From contig AP031355.1 of NCBI GenBank assembly GCA_037833965.1, positions 15,339,501-15,403,500 on the forward strand: DNA of 64,000 nt, read 5' to 3'. Made by a program: the position numbers and the translations under genes. The stretch is from Marchantia polymorpha subsp. ruderalis. Taxonomy: Eukaryota; Streptophyta; Marchantiopsida; Marchantiales; Marchantiaceae. The notes below the pieces were generated by a model, which did not search any database, was not told where the DNA came from, and worked only from the letters and a program-made list of their open reading frames with translations. Positions 12,932 through 26,033 of the stretch are shown one piece after another (the stretch's first letter is position 1; every line of letters begins with the position of its first letter).

Positions 12932-13125
12932 GCTGCACTGTGCGACCTCCGAGTGCGCTCCGAGTGGACACTTGCAGTATTTCTGGGAGTGACAGTCGCC
13001 TGAGAATTCAAACTCCTCAATAGTCTGTTAAACGTGACACTTTGTACCCTGTGTGTTCCTCTGTCCCTGTGGGTTCGACCTTTCTACCACTATATTGCAG
13101 TTTTAGCCTTTAGTGGGTTATTACA

Positions 13126-14930
13126 TAAGGATCGATAATAAGTGAAACGAAATGAAAAAATATAAAACTAACGTCTAATTCGAAATTAAAAAAAGCCAAA
13201 ATTACTAATTTGTAAAGACAACATATAGAAAAAGTAAATTTCTCAAGTCTAAAAAATGACAAGATTCAAAACAAGTGGTATACAAAAAGTTATGAATAAT
13301 GAAACAATTGAAGCACAAAATGGCGAGACAAGTTGACGAATGATGATGACAAGTAGTGGAAAAAACAGATGAATGTGGAAAATAAACTCAAAATTTTATT
13401 TTTCAAAAGAACATTTTTTTCAAAAATTTAGATAATACTTGAGAAAAAAAAGTCAAAGAAGTTTAGAAAAACAAGCGTTCATTGAAAAAAAAATTGGAAA
13501 ATTTTGTTAATAGATGATGAGACAAATGAAAAAGAATTACAGAAAGAAAAAAAGTAAGATGAGAGTATAGAAAAAAATTATTACCCAGAATTCAAAGGAT
13601 TTGATTCAAAGTTGAAATTAAAAATTGATTGAAACAACATTTTCTAAATTATGCAACCAATTGTTAAGGTTTTAGGATTTGATATTTCAAGGATTTTGAA
13701 TAATTTCATTACTGTGAAAAAACCTTACAATTTGAACTCTTTTATAGAGAGACTAGTATTTCATTTTGATTGGAATGATTTTATGTGCAATTGGTAACAA
13801 GAAATGAAATTAGTACAAGGTTAGAATTGTAAGAATATAACTCAGAGTTTATTTTAAAAAGAATAATTGAATTCTTCAAGGATCCTTATAAGATCATAAA
13901 AAACTAAATTGACTGTCAAAATATTTATAAAAATTTAATTATTATATATTTTTAAAATTGATATTAAGTGAAAATTGATTTTTGATATTGATACAAAATA
14001 TTATTGCAAGATAAAAATTAATGTTTTATCTCTTGAATGAATTTTTAATGATTGTAATATTATTAGAAGATTTTGACTAATTAAACTTTATCGTAAAAAA
14101 TTTACGACTTGTATTTTGTTTTAATCTAAAATTTGGACTTATTTGGATTGACATAAACAATAATGTGTACTTAACATATATTTACAAGATTGCAATTGAA
14201 TGTGCAACAAGTTGTACAATTATCTTACTTTTTGCAACAAATTTGTTTCAATAAAACTTCTTTTGAAAAATGTTTGATGGTGAACACATATTTATGTGAA
14301 GTACAAAAGTAATTGAAGCAATAATTTGAAATTTAGGATGATTTTTGTGAAGAAGTTGCTGCATTTCCCAATTTATATAAATAAATGATTTAAGTATTTT
14401 AAGAAAATAATTTATGCCAAAAAAATACATTTTTTCAATAAAGTTTGATTAAAATTGGCTGAATCATTTGGAAGCGATTATCATCCTAGTGAAATGTAGT
14501 TTCAAGAAGCCAAGAGTAAAAGAATGAAGGGGAAAAAATGATAATTCACTCTTTAGAGAACATTCTCTATCTAAGAGGTTGAATGTATTCAAAGGAGTTC
14601 ACTATACATGCCACAATGTTTTAGTGGTAGATAATATTCAAGTTGTCATATTCCAATTTGAGTTTTTTTTCAAATTTATACTTGGTCAGTTTGTAGCTGT
14701 GACTTTTACAAGTTTATGAAAGTCAGTTATATTTGTTTAAATGAAAGCCAATGGGCTAACTACTAACTTAGCAATTGTTTCTGGCCATAATCAAAATAAT
14801 TTTAACTTGAGCTTAACCATGCATTTTTAGGTAACAGCAAGTGGCTCCAAGATAACGCGACAGGTCCTTGGAGAGAAGAAAGTGTGTTTAAGTCTTAAAA
14901 TATTAATTTGTGATATGTGATTTTTAAAAT
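13126..14930. other. AT-rich intergenic DNA, no gene seen
   Basis: Very AT-rich sequence with A and T homopolymers follows the TAAGG duplication. Open frames are about 60 codons at most and look random. No RNA gene or repeat unit could be supported. Confidence 0.65.
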
Positions 14931-16621
14931 ATAAATACTTTCATAATCTTAATGTTTGATTGGACTAAGCAAACCGAATTTCAGCTCTTGCTGTGTTTGT
15001 GATACAGAAGAGAATATATGCCAAAACTACAACACCTGGTTCTCAATGTGAACGACGACAAGCAAGTATAACATTTAAACGTCAAAAGTGGCCAGTCCGG
15101 ATATTCTTGAGTCAAAACCCTCTTCGGTAGAAAATTGTTAGAATGGGTCCGCTATGGAGCCATTCCACAACCACACGTTTAAAGTGAAATAAACTCCAGA
15201 GTGGAAAAGACTTTGATAGAAGTGAGAACAATATATTTAGCTCTTTGTAGGGAGCGTTTATTATGATGTTCCCATTCTTGCCATGAACAAAGCATTTTTC
15301 GTGGTGCCTGTGCTAGAGCAGCAAGGAAGGCTGCACGAATTCTTAGCCAGCGATCACGACCTCCCATGCTAATCCGGGCGTACTTGCCAGGGGCTTGTAG
15401 GAGTGACTACTCGAAAACTTCAGATCACCTGAGTCTCCGAGTATTTCTTAACTTTGGCGAAACTGTGCGGGGAGAGAATGTCCAAATGAGTACTGAACAC
15501 TGCGAGACACGAACCCGATTCAGAGGGCAAATATTCGTAACGTTCTCAGATGTGGAGCGGGTCGAACGAGAGATCTCATGCTTTATCAGAATCATCGCTC
15601 TGACAGCTGGGTCACCGTTGGATGGAGGTGACAGTGCTAAAACGAGTGGAAATGACCGAACTGACTCTCCTCGAGGTACACTCGCAGTACCTGATGAGGA
15701 CATCAGGTTCTGCTAGCGTACTTCGCTTTTTACTTCTCCAAACAGTTCCAAAGGGTGTACATGTACTGCTGCGCGTTTTACGTTCTCGAGAGCAGGGAAT
15801 TGCTCTAATCTTTCTCCACTATGCTTTCTATCTGGAAAATCGTCCTGAAGTAGTACAGAAAGCAACCCTTTGCTGCCTTTTGCTTCTTTGACTTTTGGAA
15901 AGAATCTAAATCTAGTTTATCATCATGTAGCAGCTGGGCAGCCGTGGATCCAAATTTGTAGTACAGCCAACCGCAGTACTCCACATCCATATCTCCGGCA
16001 TCGGTGAACTAGGTGTGCAGTTTTTGCACCCATCAGTTTTTCGATCTACTTGGCCCCCCTTTCATGTCGGTGTGCAGTGTTGATGCCGATGAAGAAGAGA
16101 CAGATGTGTCGAAAGTAGACGGCATTTACTTGTCAAGAGCGATGCCAACCAAGCGTAATCTGTGAGAGAGTTGGTATCAAGAAGATGAAAGCGCCGTATC
16201 GATAGAACGGCCTCTCCATCTTTCAGAAGAATATGATACCTAATCCGGGAAATACTCTAAGATCATGTTCATGAAAACCTCTGTTCGAGATTACCAGTAG
16301 AGGTCATAGTACACTCTGAGCTGGAAATGCAGAGCGTTGGTCTGTGCTGGCCCGTAGGGTGTAGTACTCAGGTGAAGGCTTATTCGAGTGAGCTTTTGCT
16401 GGTTCCCTATTCTGGGAATTCACCTATGTCTAAGGAAATTACACACATGAACTTTTTATTAAAGTCAGGCTGTACGGTAATACTTTTCCCGGCTACTAGT
16501 TTGACTGACGGTGTTGTGTGTAAATATTACAGATGCCAGAAACCCTCGATGCGTTTGAGATGAAATGGGTGACCTTCGAATTGAGCAAAGTAGGATTAAC
16601 CAATGGCATAAACTTCAAGAC

Positions 16622-16723
16622 AGACATGAGTGTACATGAGTACACTCATGCCATTGTGATGAGAGTCTGGAAAGAAACGTACATGAGTACACTCATGTCT
16701 GTGTCTTTCCAGACTCTCATCAC
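16622..16723. repeat. Nested inverted repeats (cruciform-capable)
   Basis: GTGATGAGAGTCTGGAAAG at 16656-16674 is followed by its perfect 19-bp reverse complement at 16705-16723. The 30-base loop contains a second inverted motif, CATGAGTACACTCATG. Just to the left, 16625-16650 is another near-perfect palindrome of the same CATGAGTGTAC units. The structure could be a fold-back transposon remnant or a small hairpin RNA source, but no flanking duplication was seen. Confidence 0.75.
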
Positions 16724-18962
16724 GTTGTTGCTTAAATTCAAACTTTCGCTCGATGGTCGCCAAAAAATCAGACCTTGCGTCAAATTTTTCGAGCACGGCA
16801 AACTGTGGCTTGAAAAGTTAATCAAAATTGTAGCTGAACATTTTGTTGTTTTTTTTATCTTATGTAAGTGGTTAAACGTGAAATATGTACAAAGATCAAT
16901 TTTTGGTTTGTCAATTCTAAACCTATGAGATCCAATTCTATTTCTAGCAATAATATGAAATAAAACTAGAGATTATTTCAAGTAGATATTACTCATTACA
17001 ATAAACAAGCATAGGATTCACATGAAATTGATAAAACTACATATTGGTTCCGTCCTTGCTCCACATAATGTTCAGAACTACTCCTTTAAAAGTTCCCGTA
17101 GTGCCATAGGTTGTAGATACCAATCGGGTTCCGTCACATTCCACCTCAATGACCAAGATATTATATCCACTAACCATGTTATGATGCTCATGTGACACAC
17201 AAAGCTTGAAGAGTAAAGCGAGAAGCATCAATAAATCTCATCCCTTGTGATGTAAATGATTTCCGATTTAGAGCTTCAGCCTCTAGAGTGCAATAGTTTG
17301 AAAAGGTTAAGAAATCCACTTTCAAGTAGAAAATGAGTAGGATCTATGTAAACATTACGAACCAGACCTATTGAATTCTCCGGTGCTCTAATCTGAGTTC
17401 TCCTGTCATTTATAATCTAGGCATGTGTCGACCTGGAGATACCTCGCCCTTATAACCACTTCAGCCCACATCGTTTCCTCGAGGTGATGACTCACGAGGG
17501 CTCCTCTTAAATCATGCTAACGTTGCTTTCTGAAGCCTTTCATTCACCTTGCTTACTGTCCCCATGAGTCCGTAGCACAATAATATATTAGAAGCTGATC
17601 GCTGTAATTTACCTGCCTGGTCGATTGGCGGTGATGAAACAGCCGAGGAGAAGTAATATAACGGCGTGTTCTTCGTCTCTGACCTGGACAAAGAGTTTAC
17701 CAGGTCGCAGAGACAAGCCTGGCTTATCTGAAATTCTGAATCCTCTAAATTGAACTATCATCTTTGGTTTTTCATGAGAAAACTTATTTCTATGAAGCTA
17801 GGGTCCGCTAACATTGAGCAAAATCAAATCACAAATCACAAATCGAAAATCTCACAGATCATGAGTTCATTACTTTCTAATAGTACACTCCTTATAACCG
17901 AGCTCACGAATGAAGAGGTACGTTTTAAGTTCGCTCCCGAATCCTAGTGACAGCATCCTGGAACTGTGATTGGAACTCTGAGGAGTAGTCGACATCTAGA
18001 ATGTGCATGACGGTCGTTCCAGCAATTGATTTCAAGAAACGAAAGTCATGTATCCTCAGTACGAGGCGTTTAGCCGTACAGGTCAATTCTCAATTTCCAT
18101 ACTGGAAAAATAGTTGGACAATGACGTAAATTCTCTCAAACAGCACGTGGATCAGTTTTGAGATTATGTTTAGCCTCGGTTGATTGTGTAGGAGATTAAA
18201 GACAACGGATTTCAGCCGAACCTAAGTGATATAATTATCTTTTGTCATGTTTCCAACACCGTTCTATCAGATCAGGAAACAATATATCATCTACACCAAA
18301 ACTCATAGAGAAACTTTCATCTGTGCACAACTCCAGAACTTCCAGGAAGCCGGGTTTAGATTCACCTCACATTTACATTCCAATCATGTTGATCTAACAA
18401 CAGCATGGTCATCTGTCACTGAACTCTCTCTCACTCACATCATAAATTCAAAGCCTTCCCTTCCCCAAACCGAGTGGGTCAGGTACCACACGGACAAAGT
18501 TCAGACGTCTTTTATCGTTTGAATGCTGATCGTAAATAAGGTCGACAGAAACCATCAAATTCAATAGAGTCAATCTGTAGAATTAAGATGCGGAAGCTGC
18601 TCTATTTATCATCCATCCCTCTAAATCTGTAGACAAAGATAGCTATGAACTGTAGCGCCTTTATCTGCTTCCCAGTGCCCATTTCACATTTGCATGAGAT
18701 GGCACTCGTACGCGGCGACGTACATCCGTTCGTATCAGTACAGGATCCCGTTGTCAGTCAGCGGCATCAAAGTACTCTTGCTGGATAGAACTTCCCCTGT
18801 TTCAATCGTTGCAAATGATGATCTCCTGATTACTTTCTAAGTAAGCAATCGACGGGCGTTGTCTCTTTCGGCAACTAGTAAGGGCAAGTTGAGCAGAAAC
18901 CGCGCCACCCAGACGATGGAGACGAATCTTATTGCAACTCATTTCATTTCAGTAAGTATGTC

Positions 18963-19690
18963 AGACCTGCCGCAGCTTCGGTGGAAGCTCAAGACGGAAG
19001 AGTACATTCAAGAGTACGAGAGGTACGACTTCTGATACGTAAGCGGGTTTACTGCAATCTAGTGGGTTCTCTGTTGGGGAACATCGTTGTTGGACTCAAG
19101 CACACGCGTATCGTGATAGCACAACCTCACCAACATCCCTTCAGACCTTCCCCTTACAGCGCGCAGCTACTGAGCTTCCGGCAGAAAAGTAGGGATTTCT
19201 CAGTGGCACTCAGAATCATTCCTTCATGAATGATTGTATCCTGTTGTCTGATTCTCATATAAACTTAGTCTTTCAAAACAACAAGAAGAAATCTAATACC
19301 AAGAATCGGTGGATGAAATGAAGCCAGGCTTTCAAGGATATATCGCTCAGAAGATTGACGGCTTGTTAGAGCAAATTATGGTCTCACCTGTTGGCAGAAT
19401 TCGAAAGCGGCAAAGGTGTGTTGCGAGTGGGCATTCAGGACAAATCGTTCTTAACATGGTGAACTTAACATCGTTCTTCATTGATCTACGTGGTAGATTA
19501 TGTGGCGCTGACCAACACGCTGGACATACTGCCGTGTACGCGCGATTAATGGTCGCTGGAGAACCTGATGAATCGAGCTCGTGTGCACAGCCGCAAGAGA
19601 TCATAGAGGTCCTTAGCTCAGGTCGACATTGCTGTCCAGACTGTTCAGCCATTCGAGAGGCTCAACAAAATTGACATTGAAGATGCAATG
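18963..19690 (+). pseudogene. Decayed coding remnant of unknown family
   Basis: Several plus-strand segments have protein-like composition. One at 18960-19031 starts MSDLPQLRWKLKTEEY. Another at about 19488-19710 reads YVVDYVALTNTLDILP and, further on, DIAVQTVQPFERLNKIDIED before a stop. In-frame stops lie between and within these pieces, and no single open frame or clear splice pattern joins them. I do not recognise the family. The last part is repeated in the tandem duplication next to it, as if a terminal exon had been duplicated. This could be a host pseudogene or coincidence. Confidence 0.3.
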
Positions 19691-19913
19691 GCCGAAAGCA
19701 GAAAGATGTAACTCTTAAAACAACCAATATGTGTTCTGGAGGTATCACAGGGAAGCAAAGAAAATATATAAATTGCTGTCCAGACGGTTCAGCCATTCAA
19801 GAGGCTCAACAATATTGACATTGAGGATGGAATGGCCGAAACCAGAAAGAGGTCAATCTGAGAACAACCAAGATGTGTGCTGGAGGTATCACAGGGAGCA
19901 GAGAAAATATATA
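19628..19913. repeat. 144-bp tandem duplication
   Basis: The sequence starting ATTGCTGTCCAGAC at 19628 recurs at 19772 with modest divergence, and both copies end in AGAAAATATATA. Both copies keep a short plus-strand frame ending in a stop (IAVQTVQPF...), which suggests the duplicated unit included the end of a former gene. Confidence 0.75.
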
Positions 19914-22666
19914 CATTAAAATAGATGATGGGAAAGGTTTGTACCCACCCATCTTCTTAAACAGGCAACTTTAAGGAAAAAAAAATAAGGATGATTAAGT
20001 ACTTTCTAGATAACAAGAGCTATATATAAGAAAATCACAAGGTAAAAGGTTCAAAATTTCGCTCGTAAGTTGAAGCAAAATTCCAGTTTCATATGTAGAG
20101 ATGACACTCTACTAAGAGTTCTGTAAAATATAATCTGAAAATAGATTATAGTGAATCATATATCACTAGACCTACTAGAAACCGAAGCTTTTAAACAAGC
20201 TTCTTTTAATCAAACATACGGAGTATTATAAATTATTACAAGCTCTTACATCGTGAACGATTCGTGCTATTTACATTGTCAATGATCTCTCATTTTAAAT
20301 TTATAAAGGGTTATAAAAAGTAAAAATTACATCATTATTTTCTCTTTATGGTCACCTTGAGTCCAAGGAGGAAATATATGTATTTCTAATTGCACAATAT
20401 TTTCAGTGTAACCATTGTGGGGAAATGTTGTTTAACGTGAAACGGTAGTCTTTATCTCCTCGCTTGTTATATGTGGCTCCTAATGGAACAGCCCTCGATT
20501 ACAAACGTCTGAGTACATCTAAGACAACGAGAACTTTGTGAGGTCTCCTCAATGGACCATTCCAACTGTGTTCGTCTGCAGTGAGAACTATAAATGCTTA
20601 TTATATACCAGCTAGCCATCAAGTAATTTAAAAAAGAGCTACGCCTTTAAGAACGATTGGAAGTCAGAAAGTGCTACTATTATGTTTCTACAAGCTGGGT
20701 TTGACGGTTACGGTCTCCTGTGAGGTCATGGTGCATCTTTTCAACTGGAGTTATCTATAATATCTTATACAATATATCCCACAATACTATTACTCAATTA
20801 GCCTCAACGTTAAACTACTCTTCAGTCCTTACATGTCACTCATTCGCACCAATAGAGATCACTGTCTATCGATATCTCATAAATTTATGCATAAATCAAG
20901 GTATGTTATGAGACTACTTGTAATTATTTTCGAAGAGTATATACGAGTGTGTAATTATTTTCAAAGAATATATACTTAACATCTAAGAATATTTCCAGCA
21001 TATTATCTTATGAAACAGATGTTTAGAGTTTTCGGAGATGAACTTACCTCCTTCAACCAAGCCTAAAATTATTGTCCGGCGATTACACGACATAGAGTAG
21101 CGAGAAGATCTATCGATCGAGACGTGCAAGCCTGGTCTGTAAATGATGAACTCTTACACTAATGCGTGCTTATCATTGGGGAAGTATGACCCAACAATCA
21201 GTTGTTAGAAATCTGGATAGGAGGTGTGGGTTAACGAACACGTGAAACTCAGCACAAACTCAGGTAACTCGGGAACACACTCACGTGCTCCACCTCGGAA
21301 GAAAAAGCTGACCTCAGAGACTAGAATAGTGGGTAGCCTCCTGTGCAAAAATGACCGCAATCACAGGTCAAGAACAGAGGGTTGGAATCACGCGATAATT
21401 CTCCGCAGACCGAGTTGACGACAATCCTTGCCATGGTTCGGACTCCAGTACACAATCTCTGGGCAGGATGAAGATTTTGTCAGCAAACTGTGGTATAAAT
21501 AAAATACTCATATTTCCAGAATGAGCAAAGGCTCCCTCCCGCTTATTGATGCCAGGGGCTCGTAGTGGGCATGCAAGATATTAATTAGCAACAGTACTGG
21601 TCGACATGTCAGGAAGCCCCAAACCGGAGCACGAGAGAGAGATTCTGCAGAAAGTTGAGAGCCACAGTCGAAGTTGGCGAGAGCGTTGACCGCGGAACAT
21701 GACATGGCGGCAAAATACGGATACGGATACGGTACTTGAGGCTGTACTTGCACCTCCCTGTAATACACCAGGCTCCGAGGGATATTTTCAATCAAGAGAT
21801 GGCAGCTCAAGCATCCGACAGGTCTACCGCCCCAGGAAGACACCGAATCCTGGTCGAGGAGGAATCGGTGGCTAATCAGAATCTTTCGAGGACGAGGGTC
21901 GTCACTCCTCGAGTACGGCGCATGTCCTCGCGTTGAAGAGCGTGTACGATGCAGTCAACTCGATACAGACAAGTCTGCGAGACGGATCGTCCACGCGCTG
22001 GGCCTACTATTGCCTTGCTCCGACACGAGACGCAACGACGGAGACGATGCTGGAGCTCTGTTTCGCGCACGTCTTTCTTCTCATCAGACTTGGCCAAGTG
22101 CGGCTGCTCGTCGCCTCCTTCATTGGCTGACAAACGCTTCTCTTCATGCAGGTCGATAGTGACAAGCTCGAGGGAATAGGCATCAGCCCGAATTAGAGCT
22201 GCGAATTTTTCCACGGGCTTGAAGTCCGCCGTCACACCCTACGGGTTTCATGGTTACCGAAAAAAGCGTCAAACTTGTTTCGTCCATCGTTTCATCTGCA
22301 CTGAATGGGCTTTTAAAACCGGGGCTCATGATGATAATTCAGCAGTTTGAATCTCGAGCTTCCAGTCTCGTCGACTCGAACGTGGTCGCTCGGCCAAGCT
22401 CTTCAGCTGCCTGCCTTCCGGTTCCGAGCTGGGATTCCTCCCTCGAGGCAATAGATTTCAAATGCCTGCCAGCAAGTGATTTTCTCCACAGAAATTGTCA
22501 CTGGTCCGCATTCATAATTCTAATGCACACCGACGAAGACACTATAAAGGCCTAAGGGAGTATCAGATATCTTCTGAGTCACGATACTGAGCTCGGTTCA
22601 CTGCATGCCTCGAGCACGATTGATCGAGCTTTGAGCCAGGTCAAGTTTCGAATCACGTTTGGACAG

Positions 22667-25600
22667 ATGGCGAAGTACATGGCTCAGGCGGCCATAGCAC
22701 TGCAAGTGCTAATGGTCTTAGCCTGCGTGGCGTGGTATATGTTTTGGTTCACTCTGCCCATTCTCGATGCGCGGAACTGGATACGCAGTATCTTGGATCC
22801 TAAAGCGAATGTGGACTTCCTTGGAATCAGAGGTTTGCTCCTAGCGATCTCAGAGGGGATGGAGAGGAAGACGAATATAATGGTTATTTGCATGCACTGT
22901 TTTTATTTACTCCAAGTGTAGTTTCCATTTGAAACAGTGTAGCCTGTGATGATATGACACTCTGATGAGCTATTTGTCCGGAATTTAGGGTCAATATGGC
23001 TAAATCAAATTTTCGTATGGATCCTGGTGGCCGTGCTCGCGTACCCTGTCATCGAGCTTCGTAAAAGGATCAAGGCTGCCAAAACGTAAGTGGATTGCTG
23101 TCTGGAATTTTTCAGGATTTAAGAATTGGAAATCTTACTGCACAATTCTAATCACCAGCTGGTGTCAATCTACTGCACTCTATATGTCCCTCCAATTGCT
23201 TCCCTGCTGACGAGAGATATTGTGCTTAACAGCAACCCAAAGTCCGAGGAGAAGCCGAAGATTAGTATCTGGCAGCAACCGATTATTCTAAAAGGGCCCT
23301 TGGGCATGTTGACACTAGCGGACGTCATCTTTATTTCGATTATCGTTTTTCTCACCGTGTGGTACACGGTCAAGAACTGTGTGGACAGAGCTAAACTCAT
23401 CGACGCTGCCAAGCAAAAACCAGGAGCTCATTCTCGGTAAGTCTGAAAACATATTCTTTCACCTTCTGAACTCCTTGCGAGGCAAAGATATTTTGGTGTG
23501 CGACGGCAAGCTGTACCGTGCGTTCCATGGGAAGACAACTTCCATGTGAATATCTGCTTAGGCTGAGCATCAGTTTCTTATAGTTGGAGAAGTACGTACA
23601 GGCATCTAGTAGCTGGGTTCTCCTATCTCTAAGGCATAGACTCATGATCTCTTTTATTTGTTTCAGGAGTTCACAAAAGCTGGAATACGTTGGCATTTAC
23701 CTTGGAAAAGCAGCAGAGATTCCTATGACGCTACTTTGGATTCCTGTATCCAGAGCTTCCCCGCTCTTGCGTGTATCCGGAATCCCATTCGAGCGTGCAG
23801 TCAAGTACCACATTTGGCTAGGCAGTTCTTGCATATGGCTTCTCATCGCCCATGGCGTGGTTTTCTTCGGTTACTATCCCATGATTCATGACGTCTCTGG
23901 GGTACTTCTCAGCACACTCGAGTTCGTTTTGGTTTTCAAGCTTGTTATCTTGCTTACGGTGTCGTTACTGGCTACTCACGCTACTGTTGATTTTGGTAGC
24001 TCAAGTCCAAACAATTCGAGTCCTTCCGATATGGAGCACGTATTGACTCGTGGCTATGCCTTTGACATTTCCAGCTGTGGTCGTGGAAGACAAGAGGCAT
24101 CGCGGTCTTCCCCGGTATCATTTCTCTTGCAGCTGGTGTGCTGATGTTGGCGACAGCTTTCGAGAAAGTGCGCAGAGAAATGTTCAACCTTTTCTTCATC
24201 ACTCACCAGTTATATCTGGTGTTTCTCTTGTTCTTCCTCTTCCATTGCCAATCCCAAATGGTCTACGTCGTCATTCCCGTTCTGCTTTTCTTCCTCGATC
24301 GCTTCATGCGCATGGTGCAGTCCCGGAAAGCCGTGGACGTGCTCTCCACCAGACTCTTACCTTCCGGCGCCATCGAGTTGAAGTTTGCGAAACCAGCGAG
24401 TATGTCTCCTGCAACTGGATTTGAATTCAGATTACTGGCTTTCAGAAGGAAAAGTAATCATTCTAGGTGCGATAGCTGAGTGTGGAACAACCGCTGAACT
24501 GTAAATTTGGAGTTCTGATAAAATCTCGTTGATCACCGAGATTTGGATGGGTGGTCTGTGGTTTCGAACAGATTTGGAGTACAATGCTCTGAGTTTCCTC
24601 TACGTGCTGTTTCCGACCGTTTCCAAAATCGAGTGGCACCCATTCAGCGTGGCATCGAGTCCACTCGACGGAAGTAATCAGATCTGCATATATATCAAAC
24701 CATTGGGTGGATACACGAAGAACCTCCACGACGCCCTCGTTGAATCCAAGGCACACAAAGAAGCTGGAAAGATCAAGTGCCCATTTGGGTTCAAGCTCTC
24801 AGTCGAGGGACCGTACGGTGACGAGACAGACTTCTACTTGAAGTAAGTATTGACACTCTCGGGGTTGGCCTCTAGGAAGTGTTTAGAAGATCATCCTGAT
24901 CATGTACCAGATCAATCTGACTAGTTTGATCATTCACACATTGCAGCAAGTTGCCTAGTAACGTCGTGAGAGCAAATTGGTTTGCAGGAAGAAGTCCCTG
25001 ATACTGGTTGCCGGAGGGATTGGAGTGACTCCTTTCCTGGCGATTTTACGAGATGTTCTCCACAGACATAGACTTCAGCAGGAAGACGTGCCGACCTCTA
25101 TCAAGCTGATCTTCTGTGTGAGAAGTGCTAGGGATATATGTCTCTTGGATACACTGAACCCGGAAGACATCCTTCCAGGCTACGAGCAACGTGTGCAAAT
25201 CTCGGTACATGTTTTCATTACCTCGAAAGAGGAAGTTCTGAAGGATGGCGAGTTGGAATCCATGGAAGGCGTTGTACCATACGAAAGCTACAGAAACACC
25301 CGAACCGATGAACGTGCCTTGTCGTTTTACGGACACCCCATTGACGAGGTTCAAGCAATGTCAGCCATGGCGGCTGCAGGTGACACCAAGTGGGTTGCAG
25401 CTACGGTGTTCGCCACTGTCATGGGATATGTTATCATCTGGGGCTTATTCAACCAATTCATCGGCGGTCACTACACCAACTACGTCAGAGCGCTTCTTTA
25501 CTGCGTTGCGATGTTCTTGGCCGTGTGCGGATGCGGAGGAGCTGTGATGTACTTCTGGGATCGAAGCCTCAAGAACACGAATCTCAAAGGTAGCACTCAG

Positions 25601-26033
25601 GATCTTGTTAACAGCATGCCCCCATCGCCTGTCAAGGATGGCCATGCCCTTCAGGCTGGCGGTGATCTCGAAAGTCTTGGTGCTTCTCCGAGAACCGCTT
25701 GGCGAGGAGATGTAACTCTGGGCAGGAGACCAGACTGGCAAGGTAAGTTCACTCCTAATCCTAGTATCTCCGTCGGAGCTCTGATTGAGACTGATTCAAA
25801 TCCGCTTTGCAAAGCAAATCCGCATTCGAGCACGTGCTCACATGACAAGCTGATGGCGTTGTTCAGGAATGTTTGGCGAGTTTGCCGAGCTATACAGAGG
25901 AAAGAACGTCGGAGTCCTTGTATCCGGTGGATCGAAGATGCAAGAGGACGTCGCCGCCCGCTGTAAGCATCACAACAGCTTACAAGGCTCTGAAGTGGCG
26001 TTCCACTACCACTCCGTCAGCTTCGAGCTGTAA
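22667..26033 (+). CDS. FRO: Ferric-chelate reductase (FRO family), 8 exons
   Basis: This is a predicted membrane flavocytochrome of 739 residues that passes electrons from cytosolic NADPH through FAD and two hemes to chelated Fe(III) or Cu(II). Exons: 22667-22832, 22989-23085, 23233-23436, 23667-23901, 24075-24399, 24572-24842, 24988-25742 and 25867-26033. All introns are GT-AG, 124-230 bp, and the phases agree. Heme ligands are H204/H218 (HX13H) and H278/H291 (HX12H), the spacing known for FROs. The FAD motif HPFS is at 365-368, EGPYG lies near 422, and the NADPH motif GGIGVTP is at 442-448. Two extra membrane spans follow at about 540-600, as in plant FROs. The usual C-terminal CGP reads SGG at 704-706. 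The ATG at 22667 gives the expected N-terminal membrane span; the fourth donor (23902) is the least certain junction. Length matches the family (700-760). Localisation (plasma membrane or organelle) cannot be told. Confidence 0.88.

Larger units (their letters stand above)
7801..13125 (+). mobile_element. Giant LTR unit, copy 2 (solo LTR, broken)
   Basis: The unit starts TGTGGTACCCCAC, ends GTGGGTTATTACA, and is flanked by the perfect 5-bp duplication TAAGG (7796-7800 and 13126-13130). It is 5325 bp long with no internal terminal repeat, as expected of a solo LTR. It carries a palindrome-rich leader, the LTR-borne reading frame (about 9012-12102), a TATA box with dyad near 12144, and a 3' region of about 950 bp. 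The frame is broken in roughly four places but is better preserved than in copy 1; its longest open block is about 530 codons (9865-11451). It is probably a middle-aged copy. Confidence 0.82.
14931..22666. other. Mixed-composition host DNA, no intact gene recognised
   Basis: Base composition rises to near balanced here, unlike the AT-rich flanks, and several plus-strand stretches look like decayed coding DNA (around 15366-15713, 16060-16240, 18963-19020, 19300-19720 and 21606-21700). None extends into a recognisable domain, and each is closed by stops within about 120 codons. The region may hold old pseudogenes or the upstream regulatory DNA of the FRO gene. A complex inverted repeat (16622-16723) and a 144-bp tandem duplication (19628-19913) are listed separately. 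Confidence 0.5.

Noticed and set aside
2313-13125. The 5-kb units as DNA transposons (Ginger-like, with TGT ends and short inverted repeats)
   Set aside because: No transposase motif was found in the frame, the target duplications are 5 bp as for LTR elements, and unit F is followed directly by a tRNA-Asp primer-binding site and a gag-like start. Not fully excluded.
15366-15713. Plus-strand frame of about 116 codons as a host gene
   Set aside because: An overlapping antisense frame is open too, no domain is recognisable, and no splice partners were found.
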